Positions 47,133-57,773 of a stretch of DNA of 64,000 bases are shown one piece after another. Where the stretch lies: positions 2,108,001-2,172,000 of the forward strand of contig JANFOG010000002.1 in the NCBI GenBank assembly GCA_024336345.1, given 5' to 3'. Each line of letters begins with the position of its first letter. Positions within the stretch are counted from its first letter, which is position 1. A model generated the notes under the pieces. The model was not told where the DNA came from, did not search any database, and worked only from the letters and a program-made list of their open reading frames with translations. Source of the DNA: Mariannaea sp. PMI_226 (lineage: Eukaryota; Ascomycota; Sordariomycetes; Hypocreales; Nectriaceae). Both the position numbers and the translations under genes were made by a program.

Positions 47133-47170
47133 TCCTCTTGTCCTCTTGTCCTCTTGTCTTCTTGTCCTCT
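47133..47170 (+). repeat. CCTCTTGT octamer tandem repeat
   Basis: About 4.5 copies, the fourth with one substitution. Confidence 0.85.
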
Positions 47171-47490
47171 TTCATAAAGCCGTCTTATTGTCTTCTCCAA
47201 GATCCAAAACGGATATGTGCATCCTGAAAACGGTCAATCATAGAATAAAACGCTAATCTAATGCCATTGTAGAAATCAAAAGTAATAGCTGTGCCTCAAG
47301 CTCACTGGCGAGGTCCATAATGCTGTGGGGGGAAACCGAGAGAAAAAGAAAAGCAACGTGTAATGCGCTGACCAGCGATATACAGTGCTTGTTCAAGCTT
47401 CGATGTGCTTGCCCTCATAAGAAAATGAAGAAGGGTTAAAAAAAAAAAAGAGTCATACACGGCTAAGGAGCCGGTTCATCGTAAATGGCG

Positions 47491-49001
47491 TTATAACTTG
47501 ACCTTCTGACCAGTGAGCTTGAACCACAGCACTGCTACCAAATCTTCCTTGAAGCGTTCCCAAGGATTTCGGTTCAGCCAATAACCAAACTCGCGATAGT
47601 AATACATTTCTCCCCAACAATCGCGCCCCGCTTGACATCCGGCCATGCTGACCAGGAAGTCATGATCGTTTGCGTTGTAGTGAATTGGGTCATCAGGAGG
47701 GTACTGATCGTCCGGTCCCACGTTCTGATTGCAGGCCCCGGGCGGGAAACTATTAATCAAGCGCTGGGGCAAGAAGCCAACATGTTGTCGAACCCAAGGT
47801 TGTGTCGAATACATTTGCGCCAGGGCGTCTTGCTCATCGTGTACCCACTCGATATGCTTCTGTTCATACACCACAGGATCCCACCAGACGTCAAGGAGTT
47901 GGTCGATCCATTCACCCCGCCGGACGAAAAATGATCCCAAATTAAAGCCATCACAGTCTTGCGAAAGAAGCATGTTGACTGAGTTTATGTCGCCGTCGCC
48001 CACCAGGCTCCTAGCATTTGAATCCAGATAGTTATCTTGTAATGGGTGTGAAATCTTGAGGGGGTTGAACTGGTTTATATCACGATAAACGTGCTTTTCG
48101 AGGTCGTTGAAAATGTGGTCTTGCAGTGAGTATGAGGGCTCCATAATGTATGTGCCCAGGTCAAGCCACCAAACCCTGGCCTCAGTCAGCATCGAGACTT
48201 CAACGGACATCCAGGCATGCCGATGCGAGGACGAAGGGAGGCGCGATACTTACCACTCCGCCTTGGGGTACTTTCGCAGGGTTGACCGGATGAAGTCGGC
48301 TTTTGCCCAGCCTTCTCTCCATTCATGGGCATACTTCTTTTTGGTTCCCATGTCAACGATTTCCAAATCATAGCCCCATCTTGCGGCGTATTTCTTCTTG
48401 TTCCGTACACTATCACGCTCAATTGCCCATTCACGGGCTCCTTTCCATTCCATTACACCACCACCGACGTTGGCAGCCAGAATAATTACGAATTTGTTAC
48501 CACCGCCACCGAGAGATGACCGTCGCCAATAATACACAAGTGCTTGGCATCTGTTAGCAGAAAAAAACCACGACACTTCAGACACCTAGAAGACTTACGG
48601 GTAGTATAGAATATGATGGTGCAAAGAAGCAACACAAGAAGAATGAGTAATAAAAACTTCAGTTTCCTTCCCATGCGCCCAAAGATGGACTTTATCCTCC
48701 CAATCAGAGGTACTCTCTGTATCCATCGATGTCCTCCGCTTGGCTTCTCTTTGTCTGTGTAGGCGGTGTTGAATCGCGGGAGGCTGCTGGATAACTTCCG
48801 TATGTGACGGCCGAAGAAAGCTTTGTTCTGCGTGGAGAATGACGAGTGTCCGTTGGAGTTTTGATATCTCATCTTTGACGACTCCCAAGCAACGGGGCCA
48901 GTATTCACCGAGACAGGACTGGACCTGCCACTATTCATGTTGAGGCCAGGGCTCGACCAGCCGCCGCCAGGCATCGGCGACGGGCTGCGGGACATGGTCA
49001 T
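47491..49001 (-). CDS. MNN10: Golgi alpha-1,6-mannosyltransferase, MNN10/GMA12 family (GT34)
   Basis: Type II Golgi glycosyltransferase extending N-glycan mannan backbones with GDP-mannose. Minus-strand exons are 49001-48599, 48542-48254 and 48175-47491, giving 458 residues. Introns are 56 nt (GTAAGT, branch CTAAC, acceptor CCAAG; an earlier AACAG 8 nt upstream would shift frame) and 78 nt (GTAAGT...GCCAG). The N-terminus is cytosolic and Ser/Pro-rich (MTMSRSPSPMPGGGWSSPG), then a basic stretch and one membrane anchor (LKFLLLILLVLLLCTIIFY). The lumenal domain shows GGGNKFVIILAANVGGGVME, EWAIERDSVRNKKKYA, WWLDLGTYIMEPSYSLQ and the conserved ending region HVGFLPQRLINSFPPG and FLVSMAGCQAGRDCW. 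Start at 49001 follows the family-like MSRSPSP opening, but an in-frame upstream exon is possible (see finding). Confidence 0.88.
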
Positions 49002-52000
49002 TCCAGGAGTAGGAGTACCTATTTCAAATAAAGAGCAAAAATCAGCTTTAGCACATCTAGGCGGTTGGGTAAAGATTGCATTTCCTGGCGAGCACAGACT
49101 GAATCATGTCCAAGATGACAGGGTTCTAGAACGAGCTGGGCCGTGACATCTCAACCTGCGCAAGTTCAATCATGAAAAATATAAGACATGCGAGGTCAGA
49201 CAGACCAGTGGGACAGGAGGAAGAGACAATGGTACGCGGGAAGTGATCTGACTGGTCCTTGTTGAACAGAGACATTTGACGCGGGAACAGAGAGAGACAA
49301 GACATTTGACGCAAAACTTAGCCGCACACATACCCAGAACGGGAGATAGGGGAGAGCTCAGGGTCGATCGAGAAGCGTTGATAGTTAAAGAATTGCCGCT
49401 GCGCTGTTCATTAAAAGCGAAGTTGGTGGAAGAGCGACGCCGATGATGTGAGCGTATAGGACGGTCACTAAATGAGCTCGAAGAGCCGCCCGCGAAGCGT
49501 GGGGAAGCCAGTTTGAAGGGTGTCGCTGAGTGCGACAAGCTTCAGCTTCTAAATTCAGCTGTGGAGAGGTACCTGAGCCCAGGGATTATGGAGAGTTGTT
49601 TCTGGACACAGAGGTCGTGATCCAATTCGTCGCGGGGGAGGGGGCGAAGCAATGATTCTGCGCAATAGTACAGATCTGCTGTGTCAACTGTGATTCCGTG
49701 TCAACAGTTGGTGTGAACCAGGGACGGACAGAGAATATGTCAAGATGTCACAATCTGTGTCTGCCAACGCGAATTTTTGCTAGCATCAGCGACAGATACG
49801 CAGTAGCATCAGATCCCGTTGGGAGGCACCGAGTCACGAGGAATGTTGGCAGGTGGCTTGAGAGATCGATTGTAGGGTGTCGGTGACGCAATGCCGAGTC
49901 GACGTCAGTGGTGCAGTGGCATTAAACGTTACAATACGAGGTTGGTTGGCACCAAGGCGCTGAGTCGGATGCGCGGATTGCCGGCGCCTCGTCAGGCTAG
50001 TATGGATATTTTGGTGCAGTATGTCCCGTATCTTGAATTCGAAATAGATTGTGGAGGGGCGGGAATGGTGGCGATGCGCTGCAATGCGATGCGATGCGAT
50101 GCGATGCGATGCGAGGCACTGCGGAAAGGAGTGATACAGCAATGATGCTGTGGCATGCGCGACCAGTCGCTGCCGGCTGAGATGTGGCGCAGAGGGGCGG
50201 CTCGGGAGGTTACTGCTGTCGTAGTGATACAAGGCAAAGTACTGTGTACGGTACGTGGTTCTGAGCGAGGGGCCGAGGCAGTCGTGCGAGTCGATCGAGT
50301 CGTGATATTCTTCGTTCGTGGGTTGGTGTTTGAGGAGGGAGGTACCTCAGATTATCGTCGCCTTTCGCTCGGCTCTCGCGATGGCCGATTTCACAACAGG
50401 GGAGGAGGGGCCATGGATTGATGCCGTAGAGGAGAGAGAGAGAAGGGGGGGGGCAAGTTTGACCAGTGAGAAAGGGAGCAAGCTAATATGCCTGTCTGGT
50501 GGCTGTTACGAGGGTGAAACAAAGCAACAGAGAAGAAGAAAAGCAAAACGAAGATGCCACCTAAGATGGAAGATGGAAATGACAATATGCACTGTATGAT
50601 CATCCTATAACCAACTACCGTTAGAAGGAGGGAAAGTGTCCGAACGAGGAGGGGCTTGCAGCGCAGAGTAGCACTTCGTCTGATGAAATCTCCAGCGATA
50701 AAGCGAATTGACATCCGCAAGATTTTAGCTTCATCTACTAAAGAACCAGCACCCCCGGTCGGTAGGGTTACGGTACATGTAAGTACCTACAAGTACCTGC
50801 GAACATATGCAGATTTCGCAGCCGATTTGATGGAGTTCACCGCCGCTAGGGCGGCTAAGCCCCGTTTCAGGCCATCTTCCAGTACCTAAGCACGTCGGTA
50901 TTCGCTAATTTTCATATGCAGTACTTTAGAACTGCTGGGAGAGGAGCGATCCAGGTACCTAAGTACCGTATCTTTTGTAGCTCAGTTCCAGATGTCCTTA
51001 CCTACTAGGTACTGAAACAATTGTATGGAAGATGGTGATGATGATGATATATATATAAACCAATATACCTTGCATGAAACATAGCAGGCAAGCAGTGCTA
51101 TTTACTGAGGTTTCATTGCCCATTTTCCCGCATAGGTATTGTCTTCTCAGCACGAAGCCCTAGGGTCAGGTAGCTGCTCCATTCGGTCTACCTTTGGAGG
51201 AATGTGCTCTCCACCATTTAAGCAAGGACCTTAGTTACCGACATCAATATGGGCAATTCCTTGAGGTACTATAGGTCAGAGCTGCAAGGGTCTGCCTACG
51301 GCCTTGGCAGATTCCCCCTTCCAACCTGCAGATTATTACGCACCTAGGTAAGGTATGGCATCTAATCATAATAAAACTACCTCCTATGTACGTTCTTTGC
51401 ACTACGTCTCCTTTTTTTTTCTAGCTTGCTATCACAGTCACGTCAATATCGCCGATGTTGCACGAGAAGTCGACTGAATCATACAATGGTAGCGGTTTAG
51501 GGTAGATGTGACAATAAATAGGCGGGGGCATCTAATTACTGTAATGTTTGCGCCTCTCCCCCCGCTGTGTGCCTACTTGTGTACGACTGTCGAGCTTAAC
51601 TATTGCTCGCCTATTGGCATCGTCAAGCAGTAATTATGTGATCTTGTCGTACTGTTTGTGCGCTTTTGGCGAGATGAATCTAGGTATGAACCCTCGTCTC
51701 AGCTAAGATGCAAGCATACAGCTACTACATACCCCGTGTACTATGGCGTACCACATAGTAGATTGGCGAGACAAGTTACACCCTCTGATGGATGTTAATG
51801 GCAATGGTACCTCAAGGAGACGGAAATTGGTGTTGAAAACACATGATTCAATACAGAACTAGCATGCCCATGAATTGCGAAAAGGTCACCCACTCAGGCA
51901 GTAGATAATCTTCTATCCAACCTGAAAAAGAGGAGCACAAATTAAGCTGTGCCTTGACCAAGCACGCGAGCATGCACCAATCACGGGGGGCTTGCCAAGT

Positions 52001-54234
52001 TGGGGACGTGTCAGGGGTCCGACTGGGCTGAGTTTGAGTGGTTTTTCCCTTCGCGGGCCAGCCAGGAATCAAGCTTGCCAACAGCTAGTGCAGAAAACTA
52101 CATATGGGTACTTGGGAAGGTAGATTAGGTACCCGAAGTAAGGTAAACCAAACAGCAAAATTGGTTAAAATGTGGTGAGGGTGGGTTACAGTGATGAGCG
52201 AACCGGCGCAATGAGCCAAGTTGATCTGTGCATCGAGCGCTTCATTGCCTTGGCACTACACTAAGGTAATTACAGAGCTTCTTGGCTTTCCGTAGTGGGG
52301 GTTTCTCAATGGTATAGGGCATACGTAAGACTAACGAGACTAACTACCGAGCGTTTCCGTGTAGACTCTACTTGTCTTTGCACTCTGAGAAAGCTCTCAA
52401 TGACGGCTCTTGATGGGACGATGGGACGGTGGGAAGTGGATAGGTGTAAATCTCACTTTTGCCACTCAATTAGCGAAATGAGGTGCATGTACGACTTGAA
52501 CCTATCTCGTGGCTTTGAATCTCTACTTGGCAGAGGCTATTGGAGCGCATTGCCCAGGAGCCATCTCCTGAGAGGGAACCAGCCAAGCCAAACTCATAAA
52601 TGATGCTGACAGGCACACATGCCAATCGTTCATTGCTCAGCCAAAACTTAAAGATTCGGGTTGTGAGTGGTTCCATGATCCCACGCATAGTAGGATGGCC
52701 AATAAAACCAGCCTGGCCCAACCAACCCACAAAGAGGGGGGGTAACTCAACATGGTGGGACACGAACAGGGATAGGTCACCAGAGAACTTTTCCAGCAGC
52801 AGATGGATGGATATGCTCCCGGCCCCGGGGATAAAATATTCCGAACCCTCAGTTTCAGAAACCCATATCGAAACTTGCCTGGTGGCTATTAAGGCACATA
52901 CATAGTGCTATGGATCGTAGCTGTTGACACCAGTCCGAGGCTTCCACGGTTTCAGCTTCAACCCCAGTGCACCTCACAAATGCACCTCGCATCCTGCGTG
53001 GTATCTGTCAAGTTTGAGCTGTGCCTTGAGTCATGTGACACGGTTCATTCCAATCGTGTCTTGACATCCACTCATTTATGGTGCAAGCTCTAGCCTCGTG
53101 ACAGCTCGACGAAATTGCTGACGTCGTACTATATCGGCTCACATCGGCCACCTATCGTTTTTTTTTCTTTTGAAGAAACCTGCAGCGAGAACGGTCCGTG
53201 GATGGCGCAACTAATGGATCGGTCTTGTTTGAATGAGGCCTAGTTGACCAAGTCAGGGCCAACGAACGCGTCAACGTGCGGCTATAGGACTGCGAGTTGT
53301 CAGTCTGCGACCTGCATCATCATCATCCACTTGTCTCTCAATAGACCAAACCCCTTTTGTCTTGCTGCTCTCTTCCTGTCTTCCCCGTCTTTAATGAGTC
53401 CCACTCTTGTCGCAATATGCAGACGCGGTCGCCAATCCCGCGGCCGCGACAAGCATCCAATCATGCATTCGCGCCATTTAGTTCAGCGCATAGCCCTCGC
53501 CAATAGCAACCCCGGAACGCCCTCTCTCGGCGGCTATTCCAGACTTTTGATGCGCCAGCTCATTCATACTGAGACCAGTGGCCTATGAGATGCGGCCTTG
53601 GCCAAAGATTCGACGACAGGCTTTATTTAGCAATATCGAGCCCATATTTTGAACCCAATCATGTTAACTTGCGCCTTTTGCTACGTTGGGTCCCTGGCGG
53701 GGGGCCCTAGCTAAGCTTCATCAGTCATTGTTGTATTGAACTTCCCTACGCAGCATTGTCTCCAAAGTGAACAAACAATCATAGACCGCTTTCCTCTCTC
53801 TATTATTCAGTTATGTCTTTCCTCGCTTCTCTTTCTCTCCCCTCCTCGTGACTTTCGATTCATTTGTTGATTGTCCTATGTCCTATCACTGTCTTGCTTG
53901 GGGGGTCAGTTTTCTTTGTTAACCCTCATTGTTATTGTGACAGCTCACGGTATTGAGTCTTATTGTTTGGTTGTATTTCATACCCATACCTTCACTTGCG
54001 CCTAATCAGATCCATCATCACCTTCATTTCTTTTCTTTTCTGGCTCATTCCTGTTGTTCGCGATTCTGTCTGCTTGACACAACACTCTTTATAACCCATA
54101 TTCAAATACGGATTACAAGACAAACAACCGACTTCCATGATTTAAGTCTCAGCCTTTCATCCTACCATATCTTCGACTTTTCTCCTTCTTCGACCTCAAA
54201 TTATACTACTAATCTTCAAAATTTCATTTTCAAA
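49002..54234. other. Large divergent intergenic region
   Basis: About 5.2 kb between the oppositely directed MNN10 and the glycoprotein gene. It holds a possible extra MNN10 exon (49334-49535, minus), a pentamer microsatellite, GTACCTAC words near 50770-50800, and the CT-rich leader of the glycoprotein gene (about 53790-54230). No independent gene supported. Confidence 0.6.
50084..50114. repeat. (ATGCG)6 pentanucleotide microsatellite
   Basis: Six tandem ATGCG units, with degenerate units before and after. Confidence 0.9.
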
Positions 54235-57200
54235 ATGACGACCATCGCGCCCCCTCGACCTCCTCCCTATACCAAATCTCGAGAGCCAGAACATGAGGAC
54301 TGGGAAGATTGGGAAACTGATGATGAACCCATCACCCCCATTGACGCCGGCGAGCAGGTCTCTATCGGCGGTCCCTCTCCTAGGAGAACTTCTGTGCGAA
54401 ACTCGATAAATCTAGGGAACCGGTCATCACGAATCTCTACAAGAATTCTTCGAGTCAAGTCTCGCCGCCGACAACAAGCCCAAAATGCAAAGGCTGGCAT
54501 CAAGCTCATTACCGATGTGAACTCTTTCCCAATCCAACCTTCGCAAGGCCAGCGAGTCAAATTTGTTGATGCTGCTGCTTTGAGAGCTCTCGAGGGTGAG
54601 CCCAATTCGGCTTCGGTAGGCACATGGAATTGGCTCAGGAAGAAAGGCCAGAGTCCAGCAACAGCCTCTCCTCAAATGCAGTCAGCTCTCACACCTCACT
54701 CCGCTCAAACAGTTGATCTTGGACTCTCTCCAGAGGATCGGCCGATTGTCATCGGGTTTGCAGTAGAATCTCACATAGCAGAGAGTTATGGACCGCAATC
54801 GAGAGTGGCGGCTACCAATTTACAACAATCTGATCGTCAGCAAAGACTAGAGATTCCATCAAACGCCTCCCCAAGCCAACAACAACAACAGCAACAACAG
54901 CAACAGCAGCAACAAGCACCTGGCGCACCCGGTCAACATGTATCAGTGTGGTCACCAGACACCCCTGATACGGCCTCATCGTTCACTTCTGCACGGTACA
55001 CATCGAGTGTTTATTCTCATGTGCCATCGCCTCTCATTGGACTCCGCTCATCTGCAGTGGGAGTCCCACCAGTGCCAGCTGTGCCGTCAAGTTTCAAAAA
55101 GCATGCAAACCGTGAAGCGGGTAACAATGGAGCCGAGGAAGAGGAATCAGGCACCCCATGCACGCTCTTTGAAGAGGATGATGACCGCAGCCCGCATCGG
55201 CGTGTGCTGGGCAAGGGATCTGCAGTGACTCCCGATAGTGCAGCATCTAAATATAATGGGTGGTGGGATCATGTGGTCACTCCTTTCATGGACAAAAAAT
55301 TGTCGTTTGTTGCACGCAGGCAGAGAATTGAGTCGCCAAAGGCTGACCAGGGCGAAGGGTGGTGGACTGGGCCTGAGCCCAAGCCAGGTCCAAGCAACCA
55401 GTACCTGGCTCCCACGTTCAAACCTGGCCCGCTTCAGGCACCTATCGTGCGAGCACCCACACCTCGCAGAACCGCAACTCCTCAACCAGTTATCGTGGTA
55501 GAAACTGAGTCTGGGCCATCCTCAGCTGCGACTTCAGCACATGATGAGTCATCTCCAGTGAACGAAAAACCGCCGATCGTGGTTGCCAACGAGCCACATG
55601 TCGAACAACCACCGCCTTATTCCCCCCCAAAGCGGCAAGAAAACCAGGATGGCACGGCGAATGTCAGATACAGGGCCGTTTTCCCTCCAGGACACCCCCT
55701 CAATGCGCAGTTCCCCCCCTCCCCCGGACTGGGCTCCCCTGGACTGGCGGCAACCATGACTTCGCAGGGAGCGACTCAAATGACCGACATCCCCCTCACC
55801 CCAGGTCCTCATAGAAATGTACCTCTTCCAAACCGCCCGTTGGGAACATTTGTGCCCCAAGAGCATTCTTATACAACTGGCCCAATGACACAAGTCGAAC
55901 GAACACGACGCCGACACGAGCGGGAAGAGGTGTATGCCCGAAAGGCTGGTGGCTTCTGTAGAGGTCGAGGCTGCATGCCCAAGAATGGTTGCTTTGGCCG
56001 GACTGGTCCAGAGGGCCGCAAGCGAAGAAGGGTTTGCGCCCTCATTCTGATTATCATCCTGCTGTTGATTATTCTCGCCATCGTGTTGGCTGTGGTATTG
56101 ACTCGACCCCATCACGCCAAGGAAGTTCATTCGATCTGGGTTAATCTGACGGATTTCCCTCCTATGCCAACTGGAGTCATGACGGTCGTTGGGCCTGACA
56201 AATCGGTGTCAAAAAGTGATTGTACAGAACCATCGACCTTGTGGAGTTGCTCTCTTCCAAAAGAACAGCAAGACAGTGTGTCCCCATATGCGTCTGACCA
56301 GCCAACAATCTTCATGCAGATCCAGTGGGATAACAGCACCTCGAACAACTGGAATGTGTCCGATGGCAGCCCACCAACGGCCGTACCTCGACGAAGCCTC
56401 GGGGGTGCTGCCTACGCTGGCAGTATGATGCGAGAGCGAGCAACACCCGAGTTCAACCCGAGCCCGGACGCCCCCAGCTTTAAAGAGGAATGGTTCTTGG
56501 GAAACACTACAGATGATGTGAAGTCAGATCTGAAGGGCGGTGAACCTACACCGTTTTACATCAGTCTTCTCAATTCTCTCGATGGCGTTGACGAGAATGA
56601 CCTGGTGAAGAGGGACTCTGATGTCAATGTGAGCCTTCCCGACGTACTTCCGTCGCCGGATCTGAACCAAGATGGCACCCCTAAGCCAGCAGTGTTACTT
56701 CCTACACTTAGCCAGCAGCCGGTTCGACTCTACGACCGAGGCCTCCCCACAGAGCGCTATAGCTTCTACAGTTATTTCAGCCGGACCATCTTTCTGAAGT
56801 CAGTGACAGTCCTGAACAAGACCGATGACAAGAATGTCCCACTGGATGAGAATGGAGGCTGCCTTGAAACCGAAGCCAACTTCCTGACGACTTGGAGTCA
56901 GACACGAGTGCTGGTGCAAATCTGGACTCGCAGCCTCGACGCTAACACGTCGACTCTGCTCTCATCGAACGGACAAGGTACTATCAATGGGACGGTAAAG
57001 CTTATTCGACCCGGAACGATGCCGTACCCTGTAACTGTGACTCTCGACACTCACGGTGGTGAGCCAACAGAGAAGTTCTTCTGGGCTTGGCCAATGGACA
57101 ACCGCCAGAAGCTGGATTTGGAAAAGCCTGTCTTGCTGTCCAACAATATTGGAGCTGGCGGCAGCTGGATCAATAAGCGATCGCGTGGAGACAAGAAATA

Positions 57201-57273
57201 CGGAGGATATGACGGTGGAGATGGAGGTTGCAAATGCGAGTGGGTGAACTGGACAAAACTCTCGAAATCATAA
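54235..57273 (+). CDS. Single-pass membrane glycoprotein with polyQ tract and PPxY motifs, function unknown
   Basis: Single exon, 1012 residues from ATG 54235 (MTTIAPPRPPPYTKS). The open frame extends further upstream but lacks an earlier suitable ATG. The N-terminal 600 residues are hydrophilic and Pro/Ser/Gln-rich, with an acidic Trp-rich patch (EDWEDWETDDE), a 13-Gln run (residues 215-227), two PPxY motifs (RPPPYTK near the N-terminus and QPPPYSPP about residue 460) and a Cys/Gly-rich basic patch (FCRGRGCMPKNGCFGR). One membrane segment lies at about 600-623 (ALILIIILLLIILAIVLAVVL) after KRRRV, so the basic flank predicts a cytosolic N-terminus. The C-terminal 390 residues carry about nine NxS/T sites (NLT, NST, NVS, NTT, NKT, NTS, NGT, NWT), as expected for an extracellular or lumenal glycoprotein. 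The family is fungal, and I know no assigned role. Confidence 0.85.
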   Translation: MTTIAPPRPPPYTKSREPEHEDWEDWETDDEPITPIDAGEQVSIGGPSPRRTSVRNSINLGNRSSRISTRILRVKSRRRQQAQNAKAGIKLITDVNSFPIQPSQGQRVKFVDAAALRALEGEPNSASVGTWNWLRKKGQSPATASPQMQSALTPHSAQTVDLGLSPEDRPIVIGFAVESHIAESYGPQSRVAATNLQQSDRQQRLEIPSNASPSQQQQQQQQQQQQQAPGAPGQHVSVWSPDTPDTASSFTSARYTSSVYSHVPSPLIGLRSSAVGVPPVPAVPSSFKKHANREAGNNGAEEEESGTPCTLFEEDDDRSPHRRVLGKGSAVTPDSAASKYNGWWDHVVTPFMDKKLSFVARRQRIESPKADQGEGWWTGPEPKPGPSNQYLAPTFKPGPLQAPIVRAPTPRRTATPQPVIVVETESGPSSAATSAHDESSPVNEKPPIVVANEPHVEQPPPYSPPKRQENQDGTANVRYRAVFPPGHPLNAQFPPSPGLGSPGLAATMTSQGATQMTDIPLTPGPHRNVPLPNRPLGTFVPQEHSYTTGPMTQVERTRRRHEREEVYARKAGGFCRGRGCMPKNGCFGRTGPEGRKRRRVCALILIIILLLIILAIVLAVVLTRPHHAKEVHSIWVNLTDFPPMPTGVMTVVGPDKSVSKSDCTEPSTLWSCSLPKEQQDSVSPYASDQPTIFMQIQWDNSTSNNWNVSDGSPPTAVPRRSLGGAAYAGSMMRERATPEFNPSPDAPSFKEEWFLGNTTDDVKSDLKGGEPTPFYISLLNSLDGVDENDLVKRDSDVNVSLPDVLPSPDLNQDGTPKPAVLLPTLSQQPVRLYDRGLPTERYSFYSYFSRTIFLKSVTVLNKTDDKNVPLDENGGCLETEANFLTTWSQTRVLVQIWTRSLDANTSTLLSSNGQGTINGTVKLIRPGTMPYPVTVTLDTHGGEPTEKFFWAWPMDNRQKLDLEKPVLLSNNIGAGGSWINKRSRGDKKYGGYDGGDGGCKCEWVNWTKLSKS

Positions 57274-57773
57274 CGATAATACATGTAAAGCATACATGGC
57301 CTGGGGGCCATCTGGTTAGGGGCGTTTTTTTTTTCTTACCTTTTTTTTTTTTTCTTTTTGGTTTATTACGGACGGAGCTCGCAAAAAGAGCAGGTAGATG
57401 ATTGTATGTTAGAATTGCATAGAAACACGATACATCACGAACATGTCCTCTCTATTGTTGTTCCTTTGTGTGTTGCACCACCACCGCCAACCATCATCCA
57501 CTTACACGAAACGAAGTACAAAGGAAATAGACTAACTGCCTATGGCAATACGGTAATACACCACCATGTAACATTGACTGAGGGATGATTAGTTGGTGGG
57601 AACTACCGGGCCTTAGCCTTAGTGGGGCCGTCCCGAGCCGTGCTTCGTCGGCGCCGAAATTCCTCATCAATCTTTCAATCTTTCAATCTTCCAATCCAAC
57701 GTTTCTTTACTTTCCGAGCATCGCCAGCAGAACGCCTCTCGAAACACCCCCTCTCGAATAGGCAATTCGTCCC
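57274..57773. other. Spacer between glycoprotein gene and QRI7
   Basis: About 500 nt with two poly-T runs at 57325-57360 in the 3' flank of the glycoprotein gene, then the QRI7 promoter and leader. No gene. Confidence 0.65.

Larger units (their letters stand above)
42044..47490. other. Large intergenic region
   Basis: About 5.4 kb. Left end: GH16 promoter with TATA-like elements. The rest carries microsatellites at 44.7 kb, a C-run at about 44971-44983, TACTCCGT words near 45466 and an 8-mer repeat at 47.1 kb. Only short unsupported ORFs were seen on either strand. Confidence 0.6.
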
